From positions 1 to 64,000 of the forward strand of contig CALSFV010000208.1 in assembly GCA_943737045.1 (NCBI GenBank): 64,000 bases of DNA, read 5' to 3'. This document shows positions 13,692 to 25,142 of the stretch, piece by piece. The notes under the pieces are model-generated. The model saw only the letters and a program-made list of their open reading frames with translations. It was not told the origin of the DNA and searched no databases. The number at the start of each line of letters is the position of its first letter. Position 1 is the first letter of the stretch. The translations under genes were made by a program, and so were the position numbers. This stretch comes from Parapristionchus giblindavisi (Eukaryota; Nematoda; Chromadorea; Rhabditida; Diplogasteridae).

Positions 13692-14613
13692 TTGCTATGT
13701 ATTGATTTTGTCAGTTTTGAACCCTCTCGTGTCGAAGCTGTTATTAAAAAATTACCAAATCGAAACTCAACATCTCCCGATCTCATTCCCTATGCCTTTC
13801 TCAAACGCACTTCACGAAAGATTTCAATCCCACTATCGATCCTCTTCGAACGTTTTCTGCTTCTATCTAGCACGCCCTCGGTTTGGCGAACCGCTATCGT
13901 CAAACCTATCTATAAGAGGAAAGGCCTAAAACATGAGGCTGGCAGTTATCGTCCCATAAGTCTAACTAGTGCATGCTCAAAAATAATGGAAAGAATTGTT
14001 TGTAGCGCAATAACGCGTTTTCTCGACTCTAACAACTTATTGCCACCTGAACAGCATGGTTTCCGTGCAAAACACTCTTGCACGTCCTGCCTTCTTTCAT
14101 GTTTCTCTCATTGGCACTCTATCCTCGATAAGAGGAAGTTCTTATCCGTTGCATATGTTGATTTCAGTCGAGCTTTTGATAGCATCCCTATTAATCTCCT
14201 TCTTCAAAAATGTGAATCTTACGGTATAAGCGGCTGCTTACTCAAATGGCTTTACTCTTTCCTTAATAATCGCACCCAAAAAGTAAAAGTTGGTGATTCC
14301 TTCTCTCGTTCTTTCCCAGTAGTTAGCGGTGTACCCCAAGGTAGTTGTATCGGTCCATTGCTTTTCTCACTTTATATTAGTGAGATTCCATCCCTTCTTC
14401 CTTCTGGCAGTTTCTGTTATATGTATGCTGATGATATTAAAATGTACTCAATCAACGATCCCAACGTCCTTCAGTCTTGTCTCGATGTCTTGCATACCTG
14501 GAGCACTACGCATGGTTTGACTATGTCAAAGTCCAGAACAGTTATTATGTGCATCGGTAATAAACACCCTGCAGTTAATTCTACTATTGACTCAGAAGTT
14601 CTCCCTGTTGTAC
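13692..14613 (+). mobile_element. LINE reverse transcriptase fragment (CR1/Jockey-like), truncated at both ends
   Basis: A long open frame encodes about 300 residues of the fingers and palm of a non-LTR reverse transcriptase. Visible motifs are the YRPISLTSACSK block, EQHGFR, the first catalytic Asp in YVDFSRAFDSI, SGVPQGSCIGPLLF, and the catalytic YADD. It is clearly the same family as the near-complete element at 38.6-43.1 kb. The frame is intact through the palm but lacks the endonuclease 5' and everything after STIDSEVLPVV, where it runs straight into the TTTGGCAA array. LINE copies are usually 5' truncated, so loss of the 3' end points to a later rearrangement or array expansion. Confidence 0.9.
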
Positions 14614-15320
14614 GTCGTCATTTTTGGCAATTTCAATTTTGCCAAATTTGACGTTGTCATTTTTGGCAATTTCAATTTTGCCAAATTTGACGTTGTCATT
14701 TTTGGCAATTTCAATTGTGCCAAATTTGAAGTCTTCATTTTCGGCACTTTCAACTTTGCCAAATTTGACGTCGTCAGATTTGGCGAATTCTGAGTTAAGT
14801 CTTTCTGCCAATAATGAAAGCGTCAAAAATGGCATTTCGAAAATTTACATCTATTGCCAAATTAGAACATTGCAACTTTGGCATTCCATCCGGAAAAGTA
14901 ATTTGCCAAATATGATCGCAGCATATTTGGCGGAAATAAATTTGAATAATACCGTCAATTGTGCTACTTTCAATTTTGTTAACATACGACGTGCCAAAAA
15001 CGAATGTATCACTATTGGCACTGCCAACATTTACTTCGTCAAATTTGTCTCCGTGTTCCGTGTCAAAATGGCTACCGTCATTTTTGTCAACATCCCCTAC
15101 CTCACCCACTAGCCAATTATGCAAGATTCATTCTTGGCAACGAGAAATCTGCCAACATTGCACATTGTTTTTTGTCAATTTGTTGTATCTCACTAGAAGA
15201 CAATAAATAAAGATTCATTATTGGCAAATGTACAATTTCATGCACATGACAACATTACACACTGTTTTATTGGCATGCCAAATCCGACGTCGTCAGGTTT
15301 GGCTGAAAACCTGGTTCTTT
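14613..15320. repeat. Degenerate TTTGGCAA/TTGCCAAA tandem-palindromic array
   Basis: The first part (about 14620-14800) is a clear tandem repeat of roughly 36 bp built from TTTTTGGCAATTTCAA and TTTTGCCAAATTTGACG. The rest is the same theme in increasingly decayed form, with TTGGCA or GCCAAA recurring every 20-40 bases to about 15300. Each unit can fold on itself because TTTGGCA and TGCCAAA are complementary. No gene lies in it; the open frames over it on both strands are repeat translations. Confidence 0.8.
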
Positions 15321-15700
15321 TCATTCTACGCCACTTTCTTATTCTAACCCCTCTTATATATACCTCTTTGGATTTCCATTCACCATTCGGGCAAAATCTC
15401 TAAATTTTAAGGGCGTCCTATCATTATGTCAGGCACTGCATACACCGTATTATTTTAGCCATACTTTCTTGCCCGTTGGGTGATGTTCACAGGCTGTGAG
15501 AGTAATAGGCAAAAAAAAGAACGAATTGCGTATAAGCGTGTAGACAATTATCATTCCTCCTATTTATTTTCGCAAATTTTGGACGAGATTTACAGGGTGC
15601 GTGATAATTACTTGCACTCGAACTTTTATCTATATCTCCCCTTAGAATGCAAGTTGAGCAGCTAGTTTCATACCATTATTTATTCAATTCAGCAGTAACA
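15321..15700. other. Intergenic, nothing recognised
   Basis: AT-rich sequence between the TTTGGCAA array and the decayed transposase. No exon, RNA gene or repeat boundary was recognised. Confidence 0.5.
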
Positions 15701-16841
15701 AGAATATGTCAATGGATTTCGATGTGCCCCCTTGTCGCGCTAATGCAAGCCCGGAAGAACTTCTCGATGGCAATGCTCAATTTACGGAGGTAGTCGTCGT
15801 TGAATTTATCTCATGTTCGGAGGAGAGCGGACTACAGGCTGCACAGAGTGTTGTTCTTGGTAGCAGAGGTCTTGCTCTCCAGAACCCCCGGCACTGACGT
15901 TCAGGGGATACAAGCCAGGTGAGATGGGGTCATATGTTGGGAGTGATGTATTCGGGAACGTTCTCACCAAACCACTTTCGCTGTTTCCGCCGCCCGGCTG
16001 TTGCGTCCAAACGCTCCAACCGATGCGAGAATTGCTCCAGGGGAGGAGTGTGGCCTTCAGGACGTGTTTGATTTAGTAGCTGTTGTTCACCTTTACGCCT
16101 GTGGTCGCAAAGACGAGAGGAATTAATGAGAGAGACAGAAGACGAAATTGTTCATGACTGTGAATAAAGGTAAAAAGGAAATGATAAAGATACTATATGC
16201 AAAACAAACGCCGTCCGATGTTTCGGCCCTCGGTTCTAGACACCGGAACCGCCCCATGTGGGTTGGGCCCCATCAGTAGACGAGCCCACATAGGATTTTT
16301 GCAAAAAAACAAGTTATCAAAAGAAAAAATAGAGAGAATATACTTAAAAGAGTAACTAATAAGATCTAATATTAGAAAGAAAGAGCAAAATAAAACAAAA
16401 AGTACTTAGAGACTGAGGTAGTATTGCACTTCTCCGTAATCGTCCTCTGAATAGAGTAAAATGTCCACTAAAAGGTGCGAGAGTTGGTGAGAGAGTGATT
16501 TAGTAGCTGTTGTTCACCTTTACGCCTGTGGTCGCAAAGACGAGAGGAATCCGACAGGTGGTGCAGAGGCCAGTCCACACCTTCAAATAAGCAGGATGCG
16601 AGGCATGATCAGTGATGCCACCCAGTTTGGTAGATTCCTTGTCGTCGTGAGCGATGATTTTGTCGTTCAGAGAATTGATCTCACAATCGAGGCTAAAGAA
16701 CTTTTCATCACTAAAGGAATCTGTGAAATGTTCGTAAATGCGACATCGGCCCTGCAGGAGGTGGCATCGCATTCTGCGTAGATTGATCCGAGGATCGGTA
16801 AAACCAAGCAGTATACAGTGCATGTATAGGTGCTGCATCAC
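15700..16841 (-). pseudogene. Decayed Tc1/mariner-family transposase
   Basis: Read on the minus strand, the right part resembles the DDE core of a mariner/Tc1 transposase: FSDEKFFSLDCEINSLNDK (the DE of the first catalytic block), then HASHPAYLKVWTGLCTT and PLVFATTGVKVNNSY. After a 375-bp interruption the frame resumes with VLKATLLPW and a frameshifted region where the QDGAPAHK and SPDLNP blocks should lie, and ends with RACISATRGHIE, the typical C-terminal GGHIE-like end of the family. Frameshifts and stops make it non-functional. The interruption at 16122-16496 is bounded by a direct repeat of about 54 bp, so part of the coding sequence is present twice. Confidence 0.75.
16068..16551. repeat. 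54-bp direct repeat flanking a 375-bp insert
   Basis: The segment starting GATTTAGTAGCTGTTGTTCA and running to ACGAGAGGAAT occurs at 16068-16121 and again at 16497-16551. The insert between is unlike the transposase and contains a CG-rich piece near 16209-16290 with a B-box-like GGTTCTAGACACC. Either a local duplication accompanied an insertion, or two transposase copies recombined. Confidence 0.75.
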
Positions 16842-17256
16842 TCCAGATTTAACGATCTTACGAATAAAGAGTTCAGAGATACCGAGCTTTCAAACCATAC
16901 CACCCATGCACCACTTAGGTTAAGGTAAATCGCTGAGTCGAACGAAGATGTCGGAGGGTTGAATTCCTTCGCAATTGTGTTTCAGGATCATACAACTCAT
17001 TGGGTTTGCCTTTACCATAATTGACAAACTAGGCTAATCGGATTGAAACCTCGAACACTTTTATACGAAAGGTCAGCCATCATGAACATGTGACTGGTGT
17101 TGCGAAATATCGATTGGTTGCGATTGTGCAAACTGATGCAATTGAGTGCAAGTATTATAATTATCACGGACCCTGTACTAATACTATTATGCTTTTGTAA
17201 TACACGTTTGTTCTTACTTTATTTCCATCTAACGATCACAGATCTATCACAGATTA
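16842..17256. other. Intergenic, nothing recognised
   Basis: This probably includes decayed 5' parts of the minus-strand transposase, but no further conserved block can be read. It ends at the TA target site of the palindromic element. Confidence 0.4.
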
Positions 17257-19093
17257 CAGTCGCGCCGGAAAGTCAGTGCCAACTTTTTGTTTTTGCTATA
17301 TTTTTTTAGCCAAGCGTGCAATGGGGCCGCTTTCGCGATTTTTTATGGGAAATTTATCGAGCAATCCGGCCCTGATATTGCCGACTCATGAAAATTTCTC
17401 ATTATTGCGTAATGATGACGCAATCGAAGTCCACTTTTTTGAAAAATCATAACTCCGAGGAAAAATTTTTTCCAGCCAACCGTTTTTCTATAAGTTTGAG
17501 ATCTACGCGTCGGCTACCCAGAAAATTTTTTTTAGGTTGCTGCGATTTTTTTCAACCGCAGAGGCCTTGCTGCAAAATGGCGGCTGCAAACTCAGATCTC
17601 AGCTCCAAGACATGCTAGAGACTCGTTCTTGGGATCAAAATGATCCTTATGATGTCCCAAATAATCCCTGAAAGTTTGGTCCTGATCGGACCACAATTGC
17701 CTTCAGTACACCAAAAAGTCACTTTTTCAGATGACCTCACTTTGAGGGCCTACAATTATGAGAGTGATTTTTCCAAAAATGTGGTTCTTGTGCTAAAATA
17801 TGCAAATCCATCCCAGAAGCCATCCTCACACTGGTGAAAACACCTTGCTTCGCATCTTCACGGCAAACGATAAGCGAGCATGCACTCGTTTCGGAGGCGC
17901 ACGTCCAGGGGAGGGGAAGGAGGGGAGGGGCGCCGCACTCACAGTGAGTGTGTGCAGGAAAGACTGATGTGGCACCGAGGGGCTGCAAGATGGGTTCTCC
18001 CAAGCTTGCAGACGTATTCTATGATGGTTTCGGCACATTTTAGCACAAGAACCGAAATTTTAGAAAAAATCACTGTCATAATTGCATGCCCTCAAAGTGA
18101 GGTCATCTGAAAAAGTGACTTTTTGGAGTACTTTATGGTGGCCTAGTGATTTTTTTAATTGAAAAGAATACATTTTAGAACAAGAATTGAAAAAATTTAG
18201 AAAAATCACTAGGACACAAAAAAAGTACACCAAAAAGTCACTTTTTTCAGATGACCTCACTTTAAGGGCATACAATTATGACAGTGATTTTTCTAAAATT
18301 TCGGTTATTGTGCTAAAATGTGCCGAAACCATCATAGAATACGTCTGCACGCTTGGGAGAACCCATCTTGCTGCCCCTCGGTGCCACATCAGTCTTTCCT
18401 GCACACACTCACTGTGAGTGCGCGCGCCCCTCCCCTCCCTTCCCTCCCCTGGACGTGCGCATCCGAAACGAGTGCATGCTCGCTTGATGTTTGCCGTGAA
18501 CATGGGAAGCAAGCTGCTTTCCCCAAAGTGTGAGGTTCACTTTTGGGATGGATTTGGCATATTTTAGCACAAGAACCACATTTTTAGAAAAAATCACTCT
18601 CATAATTGTAGGCCCTCAAAGTGAGGTCATCTGAAAAACTGACTTTTTGGTGTACTGAAGGCAATTGTGGTCCGATCAGGACCAAACTTTCAGGGATTAT
18701 TTGGGACATCATAAGGATCATTTTGATCCCAAGAACGAGTCTCTAGCATGTCTTGGAGCTGAGATCTGAGTTTGCAGCCGCCATTTTGCAGCAAGGCCGC
18801 TGCGGTTGAAAAAAATCGCAGCAACCTAAAAAAATTTTCTGGGTAGCCGACGCGTAGATCTCAAACTTATAGAAAAACGGTTGGCTGGAAAAAATCTTTC
18901 CTCGGAGTTATGATTTTTCAAAAAAGTGGACTTCGATTGCGTCATCATTACGCAATTTTCACGAGTCGGCAATATCAGGGCCGGATTCCTCGATAAATTT
19001 CCCATAAAAACTCGCGGAAGCGGCCCCATAGCACGCTTGGTTAAAAAAATATAGCAAAAACAAAAAGTTGGCACTGACTTTCCGGCGCGACTG
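17257..19093. mobile_element. Palindromic (foldback) Tc1-type element with TA target duplication
   Basis: Both ends read CAGTCGCGCCGGAAAGTCAG from outside in, flanked by TA on each side (17255-17256 and 19094-19095). The two halves are inverted copies of about 870 bp with a short centre near 18130-18220, so the whole 1837 bp folds back on itself. Inside each arm a shorter segment starting AGATGACCTCACTTT recurs in alternating orientation at about 17728, 18100, 18248 and 18625, so smaller inverted repeats are nested in the large one. No transposase is encoded; movement would need one supplied elsewhere. CAGT ends plus TA duplication are typical of the Tc1/mariner superfamily. Confidence 0.85.
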
Positions 19094-19714
19094 TATATGA
19101 ACATAATTACGAACTACATATGAATTCGAATTGTAAGCAAAAACAAAACCATGCGCGTCAAAAGACTAGAAACTATTCCTTTAAGAAATTGCAATCCTTT
19201 GTGTTCTACTCATATCTCTCATACAAAAGATAATGAGAAGAAGGAAGTCGAACAGTTAGTAGGCCATACCTCCCTCTCTTTTAACTGTTATTCAATGCTC
19301 TGACTAGACTATCCAACTCTAAAGGACCACCAATTACATATGTCCAAGTCCTTTATTATGGAAAAGTTGATCAACAGTAACCTCTGATGTGCATGTTGGG
19401 TCACTATTGATTTCTTGCTTCTCTCAGAAAAGTTGGAACGGCAATTCGCATGTGTAGTCTCTTCCATGTTACTGATGGGCTAGGTCCTCGAGGGGTCCAA
19501 TCGACCACAGCTCCACTTGAAGTTCCAATGATTAGCAATCCTATGTACGCAAAGTCATTTCCCAGACAAATCAGATCATCGAATTAATTTAAAATGAAAA
19601 TTGCAAAGCGATTTATATTTACATAATACGAAGAACCTCTCAAATCTTCTTGTCCCTCGTATTCACCCCTTTTGCTCTTCATTTTCGACCACTTCATTCT
19701 ACTACCCTTGCTGA
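19094..19714. other. Intergenic, presumed promoter side of the phosphatase-like gene
   Basis: No repeat or exon recognised. It is AT-rich, with ordinary sequence leading to the first ATG of the next gene. Confidence 0.4.
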
Positions 19715-22700
19715 ATGATGAACGGCCGAAATAAATCCGGGGTGAGTATGGTCTTTCTCGCTCTCTGATTCTCTTGTTTCACGTGCTCTTTCGTCATTCT
19801 TCTAACCTCCTAGACCTTAAATTGTTTACGTCGCACTCTTCAAGGAACTAATACCCTCCTAGTCAGAGTACAAATAATGTGTACCAAATGAAGATACGAG
19901 CATAATATTTCAGGCCAATACGAAACAGAGCAAAGGAAAGAAACAGGTTACCATTATCCCGAACCTACAGTAACCATCACTTCCGTTTAGCTGTCCGTGA
20001 AGAGTGCGAAAAAGACGACAACTAAAGTGGCTACATCAAATGCTGGCAAGACACCTCCAAGAGTTGCACGTAAGCCCAACTCCTTTTGCAGCACAGCGTA
20101 CATGTTTACCGGTTGCAGGAACGACGGCTAGATCGACGAAACTCGCTGAGTCTACCGATGAAAAACCAGATAAACGAAGAAGTACCAAACAGGTGAAATC
20201 AAAGGTGAATATGAAATAACTATTGGCCGATATGTTGATTAAACGATACTGTACTTATAGTAGACACTGTATGATACTGTGATTGCAGTTTTTTTTTGTT
20301 GAAGAAAACCACCGTTCTATGACTTTCACAATGAGTGAAATGCGCAAAATAGAATTAAATTAATTCGGTTAACCTTTCACATTTATTCTTGCAGCTTTGC
20401 AGCAGAAGGCCAAGCCCGGTGTAGAAAGTGTTAAGATGAAGGACAAAGGTGTGGAGAGGGATACGAAGCAAGCTGTAGAGAAGAAGACTAAAGAAGCAAG
20501 TAAGAAGAAAACGGATAAGGTACCGTTTCTTCAACACAGAGTGCGCATTGAAATTATGCTAAACTCCAAAAAAATGACGGTATGATGATCCATCGTGTAC
20601 TCTCATCGTCTGCACCTTCTCACTTTTGCTTTTTCTCTCTCTCATTTTCCTCTGTCACACCATGATCGCTCTCGAAACGCAATGTGAATATCTCTTGTAG
20701 CAAAGTCTCCCAAAATTTCCTGATATTCTTGATTAGACTCGTTATATGGTTTCATTTTTTCCAACACAGTTATTCCTCTCAACGGCTAAAGCTAATTTGA
20801 CTAATTAAATTTGACTCTTCGCTCTGGCAACAGTCTGTCGCAGACGAAGAAAGCGATAGAGCATTGCCAGAGCGGAAAGTTTCGAATTAGCTTTGGGTGC
20901 CACTATTGTGGTTAGGGTTATGATTGTTAAATGGCTATTATTATGAGAAGATTATTATATTAGCGGATAAGAAGATCCCCCCGTATTGCTCCCCTCTGTA
21001 TATGATATGCTGATTGGATAAACATTATATATATTATTATATGTCTCAGTTATCAAAGGAGCGGATTAAGAAAGAAATGGATGATAAGGAAAGGAAGGAG
21101 TCTGCGGCTAAAGAGGCTGACGGGATAAAGAACGAGAAAGATGAGAGAGAACAGAAGACGAAAGAAGCAGAGAAGAAAGAGAAAGTGGAAGGAATTCCAA
21201 GGTACGCAATTTGGCGCGACTAATTTAGAAGCCCAGATCAGTCCGGTTGACTATATTTAATTCCTCCGAATCCCTAAACTAGTTGACACCTCCGTCTCAA
21301 TCTGGGCTTCTACAGTAGTTTTGGGAGCCGTGTTTCGACGGCATAAGCCACACGGTTTTCTAACGCTGAAGACCATTCGCACCTGGCGAAGCCTTCGAAT
21401 ATTGCGGTGATGGGATGTTCGCCCCTGGAATACATTGAGTGCTGAACTCCGACGCCGCAATGTTATCAGCTAACGCTGAGCATTGCACACTTATGTAGTA
21501 GGAGATCATGTGTTTCGAGATCTACAACTGATCTTTAATCTTCTATTTTAGAACGTTAAATTCACAGAATGGGACTGTTGTAGCACCTTCGGGAGGAGAA
21601 AGTGTGAGTGTGGTATACCACAACTTCCTGAGCGAACTTGGTTTGATCTTTGATCTTTGTTCTGCGATTCTTGATTCTCTTTCAGAATCTAAGGGTTGGG
21701 AATCTATCGAGAAAGAGTTCCAGGCGGGTCATGTAAAGGTGAGCTTCCTGGCAGTTATATTTTATCATTGATCTTTTGATCGCAGAATCCCCAACTAAAC
21801 AACGACACGAGGTACATTATCAACTTTAACGCCCCTCCAGAACTGGACTACTATGACGCCAGCCGAATAGAAATTGAAGGGATATTCAATAAATTTATTG
21901 TGGCAAAGGTAATCATTGCGTATTTACAAATGTTAGAAAAACCGCTAGGCAAATTCTTTCGTAGCTTGAACATGAAGAAACTGAACTGACGGGGAAAGGA
22001 GGTGAACTATAAAAAAACAATATCAATAAAAAAATCCTTTACGATTAGATTTCCTAAACATAAGGAATATAATTTATACTATTTCTTACATGTCCAATTC
22101 ACCCGACAGCTTGCGGCGGCAAACGCCATTGGGTACGGGAAAGATATGAATGGCCAAACGATTGATTTAGTTTCATTCCCACCACTGATCAACAGATGAA
22201 GAGTGTATGAGTGAAAGAGAGAATTGCTAGAGATGTATAGGGAGAGAGATGGACACAATTAGTGATGTAATGAGAGAGTGGGGGAGAGGTCAGAAGTTAG
22301 GCATAAAGGGGCGAGATCAAGAAAAGTGTGATTGAAAAGTGTGACTTAATCTTTTGACTTTTCGAAACGGACTTGATGAATATCTTTTTGAGAAACAAAT
22401 ATCAATCTTGTCTATAATCCATTGGCTTCAGGAAGAAGTTCTATACAAACAGAGAAATAAGTGTTATCCATGTAGCATAAGACTTGATCTCAGAAACGAT
22501 TACATACACAACAATTCTCAGGTCTTGTGATCCGTGAATAACATTTATTTATGTATGTGTATTTAGCAATCCTTATAAAATGTATTATACTTGCATAGGA
22601 AAATGAAAAAAATTAGTTGCAAATACCAAGAGAACGGGCTTAAAAGAGTTCAAAGAAAACAGGGGATTTTAATACGCTCAATATATCTATTATCTATTGA

Positions 22701-23733
22701 GCGTATTAAAGTGATCCGTACTATTCAGAATCCACACGATAATAAAAGCCGAGAAACATTCTGGAGGATGGTATACGATGTCAGCAATTCTTTTTTATCT
22801 TTGTTTAATCGATATATTTTCAGTCGAGTGTACCATTCGTATTCCACCTTGAAGGCTCTGACAGAACAGGTAACTAATTCCCGGTAGCCATTATGATTCT
22901 GGTTTCTAGATGTGTTTTGGCCAACAACCAACGGCGAATCGAAGGACTACGGTCTCATGACTATCTTAACCAAAAAAATATTTTACGAGCCGGATAGTAC
23001 ACATTATATTTTGGAGATCTTACCTGAAGGTATGCCATAGAGCGTAACTATTGATTGTACATTGACACTCAATCTTGAGGTTACTCGCATTCGTCGATAA
23101 CGAGATTCGTGCAATCAACAAAGTTTGCTGAAACTGTTCGAACGAAAGTTGATCTTTGGCTTTTCATCATTGATAATTTCAGTTCCCTATTGCGAGGTCA
23201 GAAGACCTCGACGCATTATCCTCGATTACCGCAGTAAGAACACTGAAAAACAACGTGAATTCTCTACCAGACTACGGCTATTTTTTGATCTTTATCTTTA
23301 TTTCAGTATGTAACATCGATTGTAACCTGTTATGATGGAATGGGGAAAAGTTCGATGTTCGTGATGATGCATGCTATCATCACATTGCTGAATGAAAGGA
23401 AAAATTTAAAGGTCCGTGGAATTGATGTTTGAGATTTGATCTTTGATCTCTACAGGTGTCATCTCTTCTATCAACGATTCGTAGACAACGATGTGGAGCT
23501 TTCAGAACATTTAACCAACTTTTGACATTATATCTGCACTTTCTGTATTATTCACGGGTACGTGAATCTTTGATCTTTGAACAACTGATCGTTGATCTTT
23601 GCAGATTAAATTCGTTGAATTAGGTCCAAAAGTGTTGAGGATGAGAGATTCTCTCATTACTTTCTATGAAAAAATGAGAGCTGGAAATTCGGATAATGTA
23701 CATGGTAGAGATATGAATAGTGAATATATTTGA
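19715..23733 (+). CDS. Protein tyrosine phosphatase-like protein, predicted inactive
   Basis: Exons read as 19715-19741, 19991-20069, 20119-20192, 20403-20519, 21050-21201, 21552 to about 21608, 21686-21738, 21786-21908, 22729-22779, 22824-22869, 22910-23029, 23182 to about 23235, 23307-23411, 23456-23557 and 23605-23733. The first exons give a Lys/Thr/Glu-rich tail. The rest follows the PTP fold in order: NNDTRYIINF and DYYDASRIEIEG (the KNRY/DYINA region), FIVAK, ETFWRMVYD, SSVPFVFHLEG, FWPTTNGESKDYG, RPRRIILDY, then the signature loop VTCYDGMGKSSMFV, then SSLLSTIRRQRCGAFRTFNQ. The signature has the Cys but Lys where CX5R demands Arg, and no WPD aspartate is visible, so catalysis is unlikely. 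Several introns carry TTGATCTTTGATC just before the acceptor. The donors after 21603 and after 23182 are unsure. Nematodes have many such degenerate PTPs. Confidence 0.8.
20790..20893. mobile_element. Short hairpin MITE, AGCTAATT family, copy 2
   Basis: Arms AGCTAATTTGA and TTTCGAATTAGCT enclose the inner pair CGCTCTGGCAA and TTGCCAGAGCG. It lies in an intron of the phosphatase-like gene and is the best-preserved copy of the family. Confidence 0.75.
22667..22711. repeat. Perfect short hairpin in an intron
   Basis: TTTAATACGCTCAATA and its exact complement are separated by an 11-base loop. It lies in the intron just before the ETFWRMV exon of the phosphatase-like gene. Confidence 0.85.
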
Positions 23734-23874
23734 CAATAAGTAGAAGAGAGAATTTTGAATATTTAAGATCCCCCACTAATTTATGATAAAATAGATTAAA
23801 AAAATTCTGTGTCGGATTCGCATTGTTATGGACTTTATAGAACAATTTGCATACAATAATTAAATATTATATTA

Positions 23875-25142
23875 GGTTGAGTCATAATTAACCGTGGATT
23901 TTGAACTTCAACTTTGACTTGAAAATTCTTTGTCAATCAATGAGCGTATGAATCATGGTAGCCACCATCATTGTCGATGGTCTTCTGTCAAAGTGTGGGC
24001 AACGGCTCGATTCCCTCCTCAAACCACGCGGCCGGCTTGGAGGCGAAGTAGGTGGTCAGCCGCGATTCGACCTCGACACGATTCTGGAAGTGTTTCTCCA
24101 CCATGGCACGATGCACATCACCGATGAGCCAATAATCGGAGGGGCATTGTCCGTTGTATATTTGGGCTAGGGGTGGACTCGCCAGCCAAACGTCATCAGC
24201 TCTTTCTTGAAGGCCTTCACCATGTAGGGGCGCGTACTAAGCTGCTGAAAGACAATTCGATCACCTGCCGCCCGTGAAGATCCGAGTTTCTGCTTGAGAG
24301 TTCGTAGTTGGGAAGCGTAATAGGCGACGTTGATGGCCTATTCTTCGGATAGCAGCTCCCTGCGGTACACGCCTTTGACATCCCACCAAACACTGAACAT
24401 GCCATTTTTCTCGCGTAGCTCGGGTTTGGAGACGTCCTCTGCCTGATCCCACGTGTTCGCCCACTGGGCAAGGCGCACAACGTTGTGGTACAGTATCCAC
24501 TTATCATCACCAGTGACGATATTAGCCAGCCATGCGTTGGTCCTTTCGTAGCTAAGTAATTACCTGGTGAACCCGGAATGGTCATCCTTGTTCTTTTCGT
24601 TCAGGAAGTGAGGAATCCCTCGGCCCATCTTTCGCGCCTTGTCGATTGAGCGGTGATCGCGAACGATAGTGGACAGTGACACAACAAGAGTAGAGGCCAT
24701 TTACCAGGTGGTCATATACGGATCAGCCTCGAAGCTATTCTTCAGTAGGTCCAAATAGTTGCTTGGATGACGACCTCGACCTTCCTCTTCTTCATATTGT
24801 AATTCTTCTATAATATATGAAGCGATGGAACCAATATTGCACCGTTGTTAGAAGGGGTGTCCGAGTGGTAAACATAAGCCATGCGCCGTCGACTATCAGG
24901 GACTTTAAGGCCAGACAAAAAAAAGGAAAAGCATGACATGCCGAATATGTTGTTTATTCGTATGGAAATTATTCGTTATTTCTTAACTGGCGGGGGACTA
25001 TAATGACTGATATCTCTGGGAGTGAGAGAGGGAGTGGGATATTGTATGTGTGCAGTATCGCGAGACAAGAGGTGTTATCACAAAAGAACGGCAAAAGTTC
25101 AAACTCGAACCACAAAAATCCACGGTTAATTATGACTCAACC
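23875..25142 (-). mobile_element. Complete mariner element, 1268 bp
   Basis: The two ends are identical over about 28 bases, starting GGTTGAGTCATAATTAACCG, and are flanked by TA (23873-23874 and 25143-25144). Size and structure are textbook mariner. The transposase runs on the minus strand (separate entry). A stretch near 24848-24875 resembles a tRNA A box by chance or ancestry but has no B box. Confidence 0.93.
23938..24800 (-). pseudogene. Mariner transposase, broken
   Basis: Read on the minus strand it gives a mariner order of blocks: LDLLKNSFEADPYMTT and SLSTIVRDHRSI (helix-turn-helix region), VTGDDKWILYHN (first catalytic Asp, in GDDKW), KNGMFSVWWDVKGVYRRELL (the WVWWD-like block), INVAYYASQLRTL, and further on a block where the second Asp and SPDL motif should be but the frame is shifted. 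In-frame stops occur after MTTW and in the 3' third, and at least two frameshifts are needed to follow the family. The element therefore cannot supply its own transposase. Confidence 0.85.
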